Source: Metellina segmentata
Lineage: Eukaryota; Arthropoda; Arachnida; Araneae; Tetragnathidae
NCBI GenBank assembly: GCA_947359465.1
Contig: OX375878.1
Location: 82,749,627-82,813,626, forward strand
Direction of reading: 5' to 3'
Length of the DNA stretch: 64,000 bases
The notes below the pieces were generated by a model. That model worked only from the letters and a program-made list of their open reading frames with translations. It did not search any database and was not told the origin of the DNA. Position numbers and translations under genes: made by a program. Shown here piece after piece: positions 29,358 to 42,027 of the stretch (positions are counted from its first letter, which is position 1; every line of letters begins with the position of its first letter).

Positions 29358-30254
29358 GGCTTTAGTTAAAAGTTTAGAAAATACAGATTAAACTATTAAT
29401 CAACGCAAAGTTAGAATTTCGAACTCTATTTTCTCAAAACGTACATTTTCCATCTTCGAGGTACTATTTCTAACAATTCAGTTCTTGAAAATTAAAACTT
29501 CCTTTCTGTTCCATAAGCATTATTGGTGAAATTGAATTGCGTTTTGTTCGATGGAGGGGGCGTCGTGGCACACTGAGCTAGTAAACTGCAAGTTGTAGTT
29601 CCCTAGGGTAATTCTCTCTTCTGTGTAAGTAAAACTTCTTGTGTGATATGTCCATTACTTGATGTGTCCTTTGTTCAACGCAGCATGGTCAAATAAGCCC
29701 TTGAGCCAGAAAACCTAACTCTTACAAAAAAATAAAATCGGCATGTAGATGGAAATTAAGTTCAAATATATATCAATTTCGAACTAAAATATCGGTTTTA
29801 CAATCCCGTCAAGAATAGCGAGAAGGAATTAAATTGTAAAAATTCTTTCAAAAATTCGCATACTCAAACCTTTGTAGATTCCCATGCGCTGTATATTCTG
29901 TATTCGAGCTCTTTCAAGGAACGTAAATTCCAAGTTTTGTTGATAATTATAAGGGGGGAACCGGAGCGTTACGTGAGCCCACTTTAAACACGTTCCCCTA
30001 TTTTGTTTTTGGTAATGTTTTTCGAAACAAGTTTTAAATCCGTTTGGAAATTAAAATAAATAATTACCTTGCAATACAATTAACAATTACTAAAATAAAA
30101 AATTCCCAGGTGTATATTTCAGTTTCCCAAAAGTCTTAACTCTTTGAGGGTCCTACACGCATTATTGCATCATACAACGCACAATTTTCCCCTACATGGT
30201 TTCGAATCAGTTCTACACTTTCTCGACCGATACTTTTTACGTCTCTTGATCAAT
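28262..30254. other. Spacer with microsatellite, no gene recognised
   Basis: It contains C9A9 followed by (AT)21 at 29313-29354. A more GC-rich block at 28930-29210 includes GCCACGCCC, a GC-box-like site. A weakly SINE-head-like piece lies near 29555-29620. No coding region is convincing. Confidence 0.5.
29313..29354. repeat. (AT)n microsatellite
   Basis: About 21 AT units follow a C-run and an A-run. Confidence 0.95.
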
Positions 30255-30405
30255 AGATGATCGTAGAGCTACAAACCAAACCTTGACCAATAGTCTTTCT
30301 TAGAATTCTTTCAACCATGTGGCTATTCAGTGGTTAAGTGTGTTGGGGGAAAGCAATAGTACGTATCCTGGAAATCTCATGACGTCAAAGGCTTAAGTAG
30401 AATCG
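30255..30405 (+). repeat. Dispersed repeat, copy 1
   Basis: It shares CTTGACCAATAG, AATTCTTTCAACCA, GTGTGTTGGGGGAAAGCAA and CTCATGACG-like blocks in the same order with sequences at 46600-46760 and 46855-47165. It is an unclassified interspersed family. Confidence 0.55.
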
Positions 30406-32000
30406 AGTAGGTTTTGAAAAATTAATTATTTTTCAGGTTGGTTGGGTAGTTTTACGACACAAGAGCGATATTTAGGCATTTTCAGTAGTTTTCAAGGATT
30501 TCCAAAACCTTGGGCGATGTATTTCTTTCGTTTCCAACTAATCATGACTGATACACGGGATCATTTTCAGGTTCATCCTTGTTTTACAAAGAGGGAAAGA
30601 ACAAGAGGCTTTATCTAGATTGCGAAGTAGGCATCATAGGAGCATGAGATTCCTAATGGTCAAAAATTATTTTTCAGTTTATCCTAAGTGCAATGGGGAC
30701 AAGCCTCAAGTAATCCAATTCTCTCCTGTATTGGAATGGGCCTCGAGACTTATTCCATAATCTTCATATAATTTCTTTGAGGACGATTGACTTTGTGGTC
30801 TCGGTCTAGTATAATTGCAGCTAAACTAGGAGGAATAAGTAACAACTTTTCTTCCGTCGACGATCAAACAAGAACGCGAAACAAAAGATCTTACAACAGA
30901 GTTCCGAAGAATGGGAAGACCTCTGGCAATCCCCGAAAGGATCTTCCCCCAGTCTGCCCGACGCTCTCATGCACGACAGACGATCATCTGTGATGAGTTC
31001 CAATGAGAGGTGGAGGAGAACAGTCAGTCGGAGTTCACCCTTTTTCCGTTCTCACGTTCTCAGGTGAGGCACAACCAGACACGCCCCTGTGGAGCCGATT
31101 ACGCAACGCTCCCGCACCCTCATCAGCAGAGCATTCAAGAACAACTGGCGTCATTTGAGTGTGACTGACAAAATCGGGATGACCTGACACACCGGAGATG
31201 GTCTTCCGTGAGCATCAGCGCCCAAAGATAGATGTCCTCCCACAGGACGATCTGACTTGAACCAGTTTTGCCTCCTTCCCTGCTGATTCCGCCCTTGAGT
31301 GTCGACAGAGAAATAACTTATTTGAATCAGTCATCTCACAACTCTGCATTGAAAATTTTCTATCTGTTTACACCCACTCCTAAACAGAGCCTCTCATAGG
31401 TACCGGGAAATATCGAGTTTTAGTACTGTAATGTGTGGTCAGTTTTAAGTGACAAAAGTTACATCTCTTGATCGTGAACTCATAGCTACAATAAAGCTGC
31501 GTAATAAGTGTGCAAAGGAATTTATAAACAATTATACATTTGTGCAAGTCAAACATTGAGTGCTTGAAATACACTTTTACAGGGATCCTTTATCTCAATC
31601 TAGTTCCGGCTCATCATTTTACCTGATAATGGGCACGAGGTTCACTTAGAGGGAAGGGCTCGTAAGTGTACCCATTGAGACAAAGAACAGATGAACATGG
31701 GAAATGAAATTATTGACATGGGAATCTCCATCAATTGTTTTTTTTTTTTTACAATATGAATTTACAAGCTTTTACTCGGTGTTCCATACAATGTCAAAAG
31801 CACGAAGTTGGATTTGCTAATTAAACTTGAAACACTTACATAGAACTATTTTTCACATTGCACAAAACTTAACCGCATTTTTCTCTCTTTCTTGCGGAAT
31901 CAAACCTTTACCATGGTCAAACCTTTACCGACGATGTATAATCCAATAAAGAAATCAGGTTTAATTTTAGAAATTATGAATTATGTACAAGGTAGGTATC
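30406..32000. other. Mixed-composition spacer, no gene recognised
   Basis: Residues 30780-31320 are more GC-rich than the surroundings and have overlapping short open frames on both strands, without recognisable motifs or splice structure. Confidence 0.45.
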
Positions 32001-32296
32001 TTAATTAATGCTGTACTAGGGCTATACACAATGGGTTATTGGCGACAATCCGGGATCAAACCACGAAGCAAAAAGATCCGAAGACAATACAACGTAATTT
32101 TGAAACGCGGTAGGGTGACGAGGTCACAACTGAGCTGGCACCCAACTTCCACACCACGCCAACGTGAGGACATTGGAGGCCACAACCGATTTAACGTGCC
32201 CCAGGCCCCTTTCCACAAGACGGTCTTTGGTTGGATTCGAACACGCAACACTCCGGTTAATAATCCTTTGCTCTTCCAACCGTGCTAGCGCGGTCC
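32001..32296 (-). mobile_element. tRNA-derived SINE, near full length
   Basis: Read on the minus strand it has the head (GGACCGCGCTAGCACGGTTG), a damaged B box GTTCGAATCC, the AATGTCCTCACGTTGGCGTG body and the tail to TTAATTAA. A 101-residue open frame across it is a by-product. Confidence 0.8.
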
Positions 32297-33440
32297 AATG
32301 AAAAAAAGGTACACTTCATGAAAATTAACTATTTAAAAATACCAAACATAACCTAAACACACAAATAAGTGCTCTTTATGATAACTAAACATTTCAGTGG
32401 TTATAAAAACAAATTGAAATAAATCAAACTTTATCTGGATTTGATATGTAATACTAAGCTATTTCGCATAAGATAGAACTGACTTTCACCATCAATGTAA
32501 CTAAACTGTTTGAAAACATATCCCTTGTTGTTATAAAATATGTATTAAAATAATACAAAGCTAATCAGGTCATCGTCCGCATAAAATATAGCTGGGCCAA
32601 AGCAAAACAGATAAATTTATTCAATTGAGATGCGATTGAATTTACGAATTTCATAGATCTGCATATAGATCACAAAAAATAGAGTTAAAAAATGGAATTT
32701 CTAATAGCTTTGCAGAATATAGTGGTGTGAAAACTAAGCTAAAAATGCCCCTTCAATTTGTATGATATTTTATTATACAAGTATAGTTAGGGTATTTAAT
32801 ATGCATAGTGTGTGTGAATGAATTCTTATGCTCCGGTTTAACCCTTCTTTGCATGATTTTTTTCTTTATTGGTGAAATAAATCAAGGTGATATAATTCAT
32901 GTTCAAAATTAAAGGAAAAATGGTTAAAAAAAAAATCTTAGTATATATTTATAGTATAAATTTAGCAAAAAAAAACAATATGTGGTATTACGGAAACTTT
33001 TTCAGAAATTGCTCTAAAAATAACAGAAACACATGTTACAAACCTTTCTTCTACTCATTTTCACTTTTTTAGCAATAGAAACTCAAATATAATAAAACAA
33101 AATTAAAAACGAAATCATACGTTTATTGCAACTACAACAAACAGCGGAATGACAACTTTAAGCTCGTTTTACTGATAGTGATACTTGCTTATTTTTGACA
33201 GCTATGGTTTTTTTTATGCAATGGACATTAAAAAGGTATCCAGACACGATCAACTTAAAGTGAACTTGTTCTTTTATATAATTTTTGGGCATTCAATGTT
33301 ATGATGGAAATTTCCACCATTATGCAAAGAAGGGTTAACGTTCTCCGCTCCAAAAAACAATATTAGGAAACTGATATGCAAACAAAATTTTGAATTTGTT
33401 TGCCCTGCTCTGCAGAAATTCGAATACGTGGTTTACATTT
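32297..33440. other. AT-rich spacer
   Basis: No gene, no recognised repeat. Confidence 0.5.
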
Positions 33441-33689
33441 ATTAATTGATATTGAATGAGTTGTTCCCCCCCCCCTTCATTACCCAAGGAGAAATTGGAT
33501 GGTTATTTACATACATTTTTCGATGTTCAGAGGTGGCCACTTGCAAGCAAACCCGATGAACCATTCGACTTTTACTCTTTATATCGAAGCAGGCATATTC
33601 CCAACGTAGTATTTCTAGGGCTGTCCCCAAACACACATTTCTCAGAAGACTTAATGTAAACAGCCTTAGGCTATTTTTCTTTGAATTTT

Positions 33690-34780
33690 CCCACCGCTCA
33701 AAAGTTCACGCGCCGCCCGAAAATAAACCGCGCATCTACCTTCGGTGCAGAGGCAAGTAAACTGAACCTGACCGCAAATGTAAACAATGGGATAGGATCA
33801 TTTTCAAAAAAAAATCACCAAGAAGACGACAGCTGAAGCGCGTTTTCTTTTATGCGACCCAATGAAAAACATTGTCCAGTTAGTTATCGTCTCCCCTTGT
33901 CTTAGTTCCAATTCATCGCAAGGCGCGTATCTTTTGATTGCTGTTAAATACACTGCCTGGACATAAGACATTTAAAATCTTGCGTACATGTAGGAGAGGA
34001 ACGCCTCAACACAACTTTCAACAAAATAGAATGCAATACATCTAGCCACAACACGATTCCTTCGTAGAAAAGCGGTTAATTAACCAAATGAGGATAACAG
34101 ACAAGAAACAGCTGCGAGGGACAGAATAAGATTTTCTTTCTTTTTCGTACCTCCCAGCACCTGAAAGGAAAGAAAAGACGCTTTACAAAACTCAAGAGGA
34201 GTATTTTGTCCTCAGAAAAACACCCCTCCCAGTCGTGAGTCACGACCATCGCGAATTCAAATACACCCATCTTCCAGCAAAATACACCGCACCCAAAAAC
34301 ATCCGCAATCCCAAGCCCAGTTTCCCATCCTCGCCACCAACACCCGCAACACCAGGACCAAAGGGCGCACGAACACCAGATACCACAGCAGAGAGAAAAG
34401 GAAGGGAGGCAGAAAATGAGTGGGTGAGCAAAGTTCGAAGGTCAGAACGGGTCTACAACCTCAGCAAGAAAAAAAAAGAGAGAAGCCTATATGTGCTGCT
34501 CGGCCTTGGTGGAAACTTCCTTCTTGCCGTGGCATAAATCACAGAATGCAATGTCTGCCCAGGAGAGCTGCCTTTTGCTTTTTTTATTTCAATCTCTTCC
34601 CTTCTCCTCCCAGCTTTTCTTCTTTTTTATTAGTGTACTTGTTTATAAGCGCGCCGTTACACGACTTGCTTTGTTCGGTGCTGGGAATGAGGCGAGGACG
34701 TGGGATACATCATGTATCTTCCTCGTGCGTCTTAGCATTTAGAGGCAGATGAAAACGGGGTATTATGACGGACTCGCGAT
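33690..34780. other. GC-rich, CpG-containing island
   Basis: It holds CACGCGCCGCCCG near 33710 and a C/A-rich run at 34255-34400 in otherwise AT-rich DNA. Overlapping open frames up to 110 residues occur on both strands, as expected from high GC. On the minus strand a 10-base piece (34154-34163) sits between TTTCCTTTCAG and GTACGA, and could be a micro-exon. It may be an alternative promoter; I cannot show a gene. Confidence 0.35.
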
Positions 34781-36252
34781 CGCTGTCCAATTGACGAAAA
34801 TGAAACGCGGGCGGTTTGGGGTTGATTTTGTATTTGACAATATCGCACGTGCTTTATTGCGTGAATTAATAAGGGGAGTGTTTGAGTTTTCAAAAAACAA
34901 AACAGTTTGCACCGAAGTTGGAAAGGCAAGTAGGGTGTTTTTCAATTGGCCACATGCCAAAACAACAGGTTGTGCCATGATAAAAGAGAAGACGCAGGCT
35001 TACATTAAAAGCTGTTTCAGAGAAAAATATAAATGAATGTTGGGGGATTTCACAATATACTCGATCTCTCATTCTGTTACACCGCGTTTAGCACGAAACG
35101 TTTCAAATGCCCTTTTCCAAAACCAAATAAAGAATGAAACAAAAACTTCTGTGTGGGAGAGGATCCCTATGGATGTTGGGTACGAAACTATCTGGACAAA
35201 TGTTAAAACGAGAATAATTATAAAATATTTCATGCTTCATTATACGGATTGTATTCATGAAGATGGATTACAAAAATTGAAAAAATCTATTAATTCAAAG
35301 ATTATTCCCCTGAAGATATCAGTAGTTTTCTTTTTTCACAACCTACTACGCAACAGGTCAAAAAGATTTAGAAAACAAATCATAAAGAACTAGGTCAGAA
35401 AATGATAAAATTCATGAATTAAGCAAAAAAGCCATTTTTAAGAAAAAACAAATTACATACTTGAGTGCTCAATCAGATCTATCCCAACAGTATGATTTGT
35501 CAATTTTTAATGAAAATCTAATAAGTACCATATCAATCAAACATATATTTACAATTGTACTTTTAAGGTTTGTGCAAATTCTACATGTTTTACAAATGTT
35601 AACTACACTGACTTATATTTTAAGCATCATGTATATGAATAAGCACACCATTAATAGGTTATGTCAACAACCTAACTAAATCAAGAGCATTAAACTCTGT
35701 GCTGTTAGTCATACTCTTCCAAAAAAATTGAGGAAATCCCAACCTGAAGTCTGGTTTGTTGATGTTTAGAAAGTGGCAAATGTCGTCTTTTTCTTTCAGT
35801 TTATGAGAAAACAAAGGTGGGAAAATTGTAATAAGTCAAAAACAACATGTTGAATATTGAATCTTAAGGTCTGTCATGGAAAATTAAAAAAAAGTGACTT
35901 ATAACATTTTGCAATCTGAGCACAGAACTATTCAGTACTAAATTTCAAGTTTCTAGTAAACGAAAAATTCCCAATGTAGAAGCTGAAGTGACAAATAACT
36001 TATTACTTTTTGTAACATTGACATCAGGTTCTGCAGTGTTTCTTTTATTTAATCCAATTGTGCAAAATTATTCTTCCGCTGAACTCATAATTGCTTAGAA
36101 AAAACATTAAATGAATCCTTCAAAAAGCAAAAAAAATTAATAATTTTTTTATATGAATCTTGCATGTACATCAAAAATTATAATAAAGGAGGAAAAGTTT
36201 TCAACATAATTTCACTACCTTCTTTCCATCTGCATGTTTATTTATAATTAAT
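34781..36252. other. No recognised feature
   Basis: Several open frames of 70-118 codons, none with known motifs or plausible splice sites. Confidence 0.45.
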
Positions 36253-36477
36253 TCCTCGGAATTACGGCAGTAGAATGGAGAATAGTGAAAAAAAAAACAA
36301 TCAATTCGTTTACAAATGTTTTAGATTGAATTTTAAAATTTGCCTCGACCCTAAAATTGCAACATTTTGCAAGACCTGTGTGCCAAATCCCATTACTGTA
36401 AGTGCCATAGATTCGTCAGGACTTTGCGGGCAAGAAACAAACAAACATACAAACACTTTCTTTTATAATAGTAGAGA
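36253..36477 (-). mobile_element. Helitron 5' fragment
   Basis: The 5' terminus TCTCTACTATTATAAAAGA is at 36477 with A before it. The shared ACTTACAGTAATGGGATTTG block follows. The copy breaks off near 36253. Confidence 0.75.
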
Positions 36478-36498
36478 TGAAAAATGACAAGTACATTA

Positions 36499-37039
36499 CA
36501 CATGTACAAGAGAAACTTAATTTGAAGGGCCACTTAGAAATGGAAAAAATAATCTTCAACACAATAAAAATTCATTCTGAAATTAAAGCCTAAGTTAACA
36601 ATTTTCGTTAATTTTGTGAATGTTTTCCCAAATGTGGGTGATTAAAATCATCAATTCATAAACTTAACCTCAAAATGTAAATGGTAGTTGATTGATAAGA
36701 GAAATACACTTTTCAATTATTTTTATACACAAAATGAAATATATATTAGGCTAAAGCTATATATATTCACACATGTACAAGAGAAACTTAATTTGAAGGG
36801 CCACTTAGAAATGGAAAAAATAATCTTCAACACAATAAAAAATCATTCTGAAATTAAAGCCTAAGTTAACAATTTTCGTTAATTTTGTGAATGTTTTCCC
36901 AAATGTGGGTGATTAAAATCATCAATTCATAAACTTAACCTCAAAATGTAAATGGTAGTTGATTGATAAGAGAAATACACTTTTCAATTATTTTTATACA
37001 CAAAATGAAATATATATTAGGCTAAAGCTATATATATTC
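36499..37039. repeat. 271-bp direct tandem duplication
   Basis: Residues about 36499-36769 are repeated immediately at 36770-37039 with period 271, and I see only one or two differences. The unit is AT-rich and has no gene. The near-identity means a recent duplication or an assembly artefact. It begins about 20 bases after the Helitron end at 36477. Confidence 0.95.
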
Positions 37040-40018
37040 ATTAGGAGTTGAATATAAAAAAATCTTGACACGCTGGAAATTCACATACGGAAATATCCTA
37101 CATTAAGAAACATGAATGAATAGTTTTTTCAGGTTCTTTCAAAACTTTCCAATTTAATAAATCTCACTTTTTTAATTCAGGCATATTCCTTAAAAATTAT
37201 GCTCTACATCTGATTTTCAGTTGTACAAAATATGACATCATGACTCATTTTATTCAGATTTTGGATTTCGCAAAGTTCATCTAATACTTTCATTGACCAA
37301 TCCTGATTCTATAGAGTGCCTAAATTTTCTGTTTCTGTGAAAAACTTTTATTTTTCATGAAAAACATTTTTGATTTTTAGGCCATAAAAGGTCAAAATGT
37401 CTAATGTATGTAATAATAATAATGATTTTTTGTTATTTTTTATTGCTTAAGTTACACTAGAAATAGTATAGTATTTACTGTGTGTGTAATGAGTTCTGCG
37501 ATACACTCAACATTAGAAAATATATTAGTATATATGTATTGTAAAGATCCTGGCTCCTAAATTTTTTTAATTTTGTCATCCCCTGAGATAGATTCTATGA
37601 TAACTAAGTAAAATTCAACAAGTGATTTTCTTTAAATAACTTTTTTCCTTCCATGCAACAGTTTTTGAATGTTTGCTAATTGCTCCTACATCTAAGTTAT
37701 AAAAATTTTCATGTATAAAGATTTTGACCAGCCACTTAAATTAGAAACAGAATATTTTTAATAAATGAAACTGTAATTACTATTTTTCCTACAGGAATAA
37801 AAGAATTTCAAAGGGAACCATTCCAGGTGCTTTGGTCTTCAAAAAATCATGTGTAGTGTTAGAATTTTCTTTTTTTTTTACTAAATGTACATTTAAATAT
37901 TTTATAAAGATCAATTTGACAAATTCAATCCTTGCCAGAATGCATACGATAATTGGCTGCTTAACTGTAATGGATAATTAGGCAAGAGGATATTTCACCG
38001 ATGGCATTTCTGCTAATTTTGAATTTGTACATTGGTCAAGATGTATTAAAACTTAGTGACCATCAGTAGCAGTTTATGCCTTTTTATTGGGACAGGGACT
38101 AAAGACTTAAAGATTTCCAAACCCTCCACTTATGATTATAATCTTCTTACCAATTCTATGACTCATAGAATTGTGATTTTTTTTCCTTTAATTTTTCATC
38201 TTATTTACATATTCAACCTTCATTTCACAATATCCGTCCTGCTGAATGAAAAATTAAGGCTTTAATAAAGCTTTTGTTCAGTCAACATTTCACATAGAAC
38301 GCAATTACCTCACAAGTACACTAGTAACTTGCAGGAGTGCTAGGTTTATGTTTCATTGATCAGTTTTAAGAACCCATTTTAGGGAACTTATAAACAGCGT
38401 GACATTAATTTTTACGATATTCGACTCTGAACAAGATTCTTGTATCTTGGTTTTAGAATTCAAGTGAAATCAAATATGCAGTGCTCATCAAACTTTTCTA
38501 AGATTAAAAATGAAAAATTAGGTCTTTTTCAGGCATTGGAACTCTTGAAATAATTTTCATGGTTGAGAAGGAGAACTAAATTGACAGCAATTCAAAGTGT
38601 TAATATTCTTTCCTTAGTGATGGAAGAGCAGAATAAAAATTATGCTTCTGAAGCTTCTAGTCAAATAATTTACTTTGTTTTTCCAAATCATGTATTTTTT
38701 TACTCATATCCCACTGAACGAAAGATCCTTATAATGGCACCCAAGACCAAAATGAGCAATAGGCTCAACAAATAACAATCCATAATAGGAAAATATTCCT
38801 TATAAACTATAATTTAAAATAATTAAAGTAATTTTCACATCATTCATAGAAGATGTTATGAAAAATAATATAGTCCTCTTGCTATCAGAGCAGTACTATC
38901 CTCTACAGTAAAAAGTGCATTTAAAAAGTAATGAAAATAATATAAGATCACATAATTCCCATATTCCATAATTCACATCACAAGATTCCCATAATTTTTT
39001 TCATGTGTAAATTCTGACTACTTAATAGTAAAATATGGGAAGTTCCTGAAACTCATAAAGTATCTTTTCACAACAAATATTGATCGACACATTTGCTCTA
39101 AACAATATTTTAAATCTCCAATTCAAAAGACAAATTTTTATTTAGAGAAAATTAATGTGAGAGCATTTAATTTCTACATGGAGATAACTAAATTTGTGGA
39201 CATGCATAATCAGAGTGTTTCAAAACTAGGTTTATTCTCATTAGTTTATAACTCAAAATACAATTTTAAATCTTGTAAAAACATGTGTCATAATGAAGCA
39301 TTCAAATTCTCTAATAGATGCTTTTATGAAGAGGGAATGGAATACCCAATATTTTATGTATGTACTTTTGCATATTCCGAAAGTTCTACTGTGGCACAAT
39401 TTGAAATGAAGTTTCTTACACTTGTGATAATAATAATAGTTTTTTAATTATGTCCAAGGATGTAAAATTATATGAAAAAAGAAAGCATATCTTAGAAAAA
39501 ATTCAAATTGGGATATTTTGCTTTTTGATTTAAATAATAAGGCAGAATAAATGAAAGAAAAACATATTTTTGCCAGAGAATATTTATATAAATAGATCAT
39601 AAAACGAGCAACTACTAAAGAAATTTATGAAACAACACATAGAACGATTTAGTTTATATTACATTTACATATACGGAAGATAAAAAGAACTTTCAGTTTT
39701 TAAAAAGCAGACCACTGTTAGCCTAGAATTAACACATAATCTTCTAAAGATTAACTTTTGTGATATTATTCACATAAAAATCCAATGTAACCTTCTAAAC
39801 TCTATTATAAAACTACTAATCGTTCACGAAAATTCAAAAACGATATATTAAACATGACACGAGAGTCAAAAACAGATAAAAATATATATTGAAGTACAAA
39901 TTAATTACTAGCACAAACTGAACATGTGCATACTTATTCATCTAATTATGTGCGGAATTTGAACTGCAAATATTATACTATTGATTAAATACAAGAAAAA
40001 AAAATAAGAAAAAAATCG
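37040..40018. other. AT-rich spacer
   Basis: There are no transposon ends or gene motifs. Short open frames at 38563 and 39157 are low-complexity. Confidence 0.5.
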
Positions 40019-40024
40019 ACTTAC

Positions 40025-40052
40025 CATGGATTTATAAGTCAGGGTAGGATAC
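40025..40052 (-). CDS. Alternative candidate KLF start exon
   Basis: On the minus strand an in-frame ATG at 40052 (AAAATG context, with an upstream in-frame TGA) opens ten codons, MYPTLTYKSM, then hits GTAAGT. It leaves in phase 0 and so joins cleanly to the first AG of the KLF exon at 24374. An ATG directly before GTAAGT is expected by chance about once per few hundred kb per strand, so this could be accidental. It competes with 52804-52871. Confidence 0.3.
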
Positions 40053-41970
40053 ATTTTAAAGGACAATGAACAAATTCAGGAGGAAAGAAAATTCCCCTTT
40101 CGTCAAGTAGAAAATAAAAAGTTTATATCACAGCAAAACCGAACGAGATGGCAAGTGGAGTTTCGTAACGGTAGTTACATCACATCAAAGAGTAAGGCAC
40201 AGTCCTTTGAGCATGTTAATTATAGGCACATATCGCACAGGATCATTTTCGATCCTCCTCATAAATAATAACAAAATGCTAACTTTAATTTCAGACTCTA
40301 ACATCACATGGAGTGCCTTTCATGAAACGAATGGTGATTTCCCCACTGCATATGCACGGATGGTAAAACGGGACGGTAAAACTGTGCAGACTACGACGGT
40401 GATCGGCTTGTTACTGACAGCCACTTCAGAACTTGGCACAAAGGAACACCGCCCACTCTGTCGGGGTGTACGAGAAGCTGGTGCCCTCTGGCGTCGTAGG
40501 CGGTGCCAGCGGATTCTCATCTTCCGTAGTGGTAATCAAATGGGGTCGTTCAGGCATTGCATTTGTGTTAAAAAAGAAAATATAGTATTAGCTTCAGGAT
40601 CAGCGTTTAGATTCTGATGCACTCAAAATCACTACAACGCTAATTTAGAGCGCGATTTTTTTCCGGTTTTCAAAGTTCTTGGGTTGAATATTGGGAGATT
40701 GGGTGTAAAATATCAAAATTTAATTTATTAAATAAAACACGTCTTTGAAGTTGTGTAGTATGAAGAGATGGCCTGACCTTTTGCTATCAGAATTCTCAAA
40801 AGTTACCAGTCAGAAATCATGCAATTGGTCATCAACTAACAAAACTAAAATTCCAATTTTTTGTCACAAATTGAAGGTACCCCCATGTTTTGGATTAAAA
40901 CATCTCTCACTGTTCGCATTGAAATATCTCGTAACATAAAAGAAACGCGTTAAAATTCATTCAGACATTAATAATCCGAATTATTTGTCCATACAGATTA
41001 AATATAAGTAGTGGAAAATAGTGTGTTCCGAAAGTATTTCTCAGATGCGCATTCTTTGGGAAATAATTTTCAGCAACGAAGATATAAATATAGAAGAGGA
41101 AAAGCATTGGGAACTCTTGAAATTGAGAACAGGCAGAAATTATTACAATTTCTTCTCATCTTAAACAAGGAAAGTTACAATTTCTCGAGAAAAGTTCAGA
41201 TCCAACAACGTTTTTGATTTATTTTCTCTCCACTTTCAATTTTTTTTAATTTTAATAATTTCATAATCCATGACCTTTCCGTTTGGTAGTTACTCGGAAA
41301 GACTAAAAAATGTGAAACGCCTGAAAGTCCTTGAACGCATCCTTCCCTCTTCCAACCACTTCTCCAAACGTAAACAGTGATAAGGGATATAAATTCCGTT
41401 CTTCAAAACATACAGCTACTGAAGACGAAAGAAACATTTTGATATATTTTCTTTTTCAATTGTTTTACAACAGGTGTTAAAATTCCATTAAAAATTCAAA
41501 TATTTAGTAGGAAATAGGGTTGTTTCGTGGGTGATTGACGCGACGACAGAAACGAAATAATAATTATAATTCATCCTTATAATTATCTTTTACGAATTCA
41601 AATAAGAACTAAAGTGGTCATCCTTTCCTCCAGTTAATACACAAAAATCATTTCCATCTCAAGTAGAACAATTGTTACACCAATATTTTAATTTGGCCTT
41701 CTTCATAGGTACCAGAGTTTAATGGATCATACTTTTTTCAGATCCTTTTTTTTTTTTTTTTAAATTTAGAGACTTAGCATATAGACTAGCTAAAAGCTGT
41801 TGAAGAGTCCCGTATTTTGTATATACCCTCGCCAGACGTTTGGGAGATAATTTTAATGCTTCTATCTCCTCTCTTTTCTGAATAAAACACAAAATGGCTG
41901 CAAGGGTTCAGAGGAGAAACTAAACTGTTTTGGTACCGGGGTCTAAAAGGACTGATCCCCCCAAAAAAAC
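40053..41970. other. Spacer with a GC-rich block
   Basis: Residues 40300-40560 are GC-rich and lie upstream of the candidate ATG at 40052. A 136-codon frame on the plus strand and a 66-codon frame on the minus strand overlap there; neither shows a known motif. Confidence 0.35.
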
Positions 41971-42027
41971 TGGACCGTGGTATCCTGGTTCGAAGAGTAA
42001 CGGATTAGAATCCGGAGGGTTGCGACT
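41971..42027 (+). mobile_element. SINE head fragment
   Basis: GGACCGTGGTATCCTGGTTC and GAATCCGGAGGGTTGCGAC match the tRNA-like head of the SINE, especially the copy at 54109. The body is missing. Confidence 0.5.

Noticed and set aside
34154..34163. 10-base KLF micro-exon
   Set aside because: Splice sites look good, but any 10-base piece between AG and GT is weak evidence. Kept only as a note under the GC-rich island.
34235..35036. Overlapping frames of 95-110 codons on the plus strand
   Set aside because: Composition-driven (GC-rich island); several frames are open at once and none has a family motif.
40207..40617. 136-codon plus-strand frame
   Set aside because: GC-rich stretch with an opposite-strand frame overlapping; no known motif, no splice support and no start context preference.
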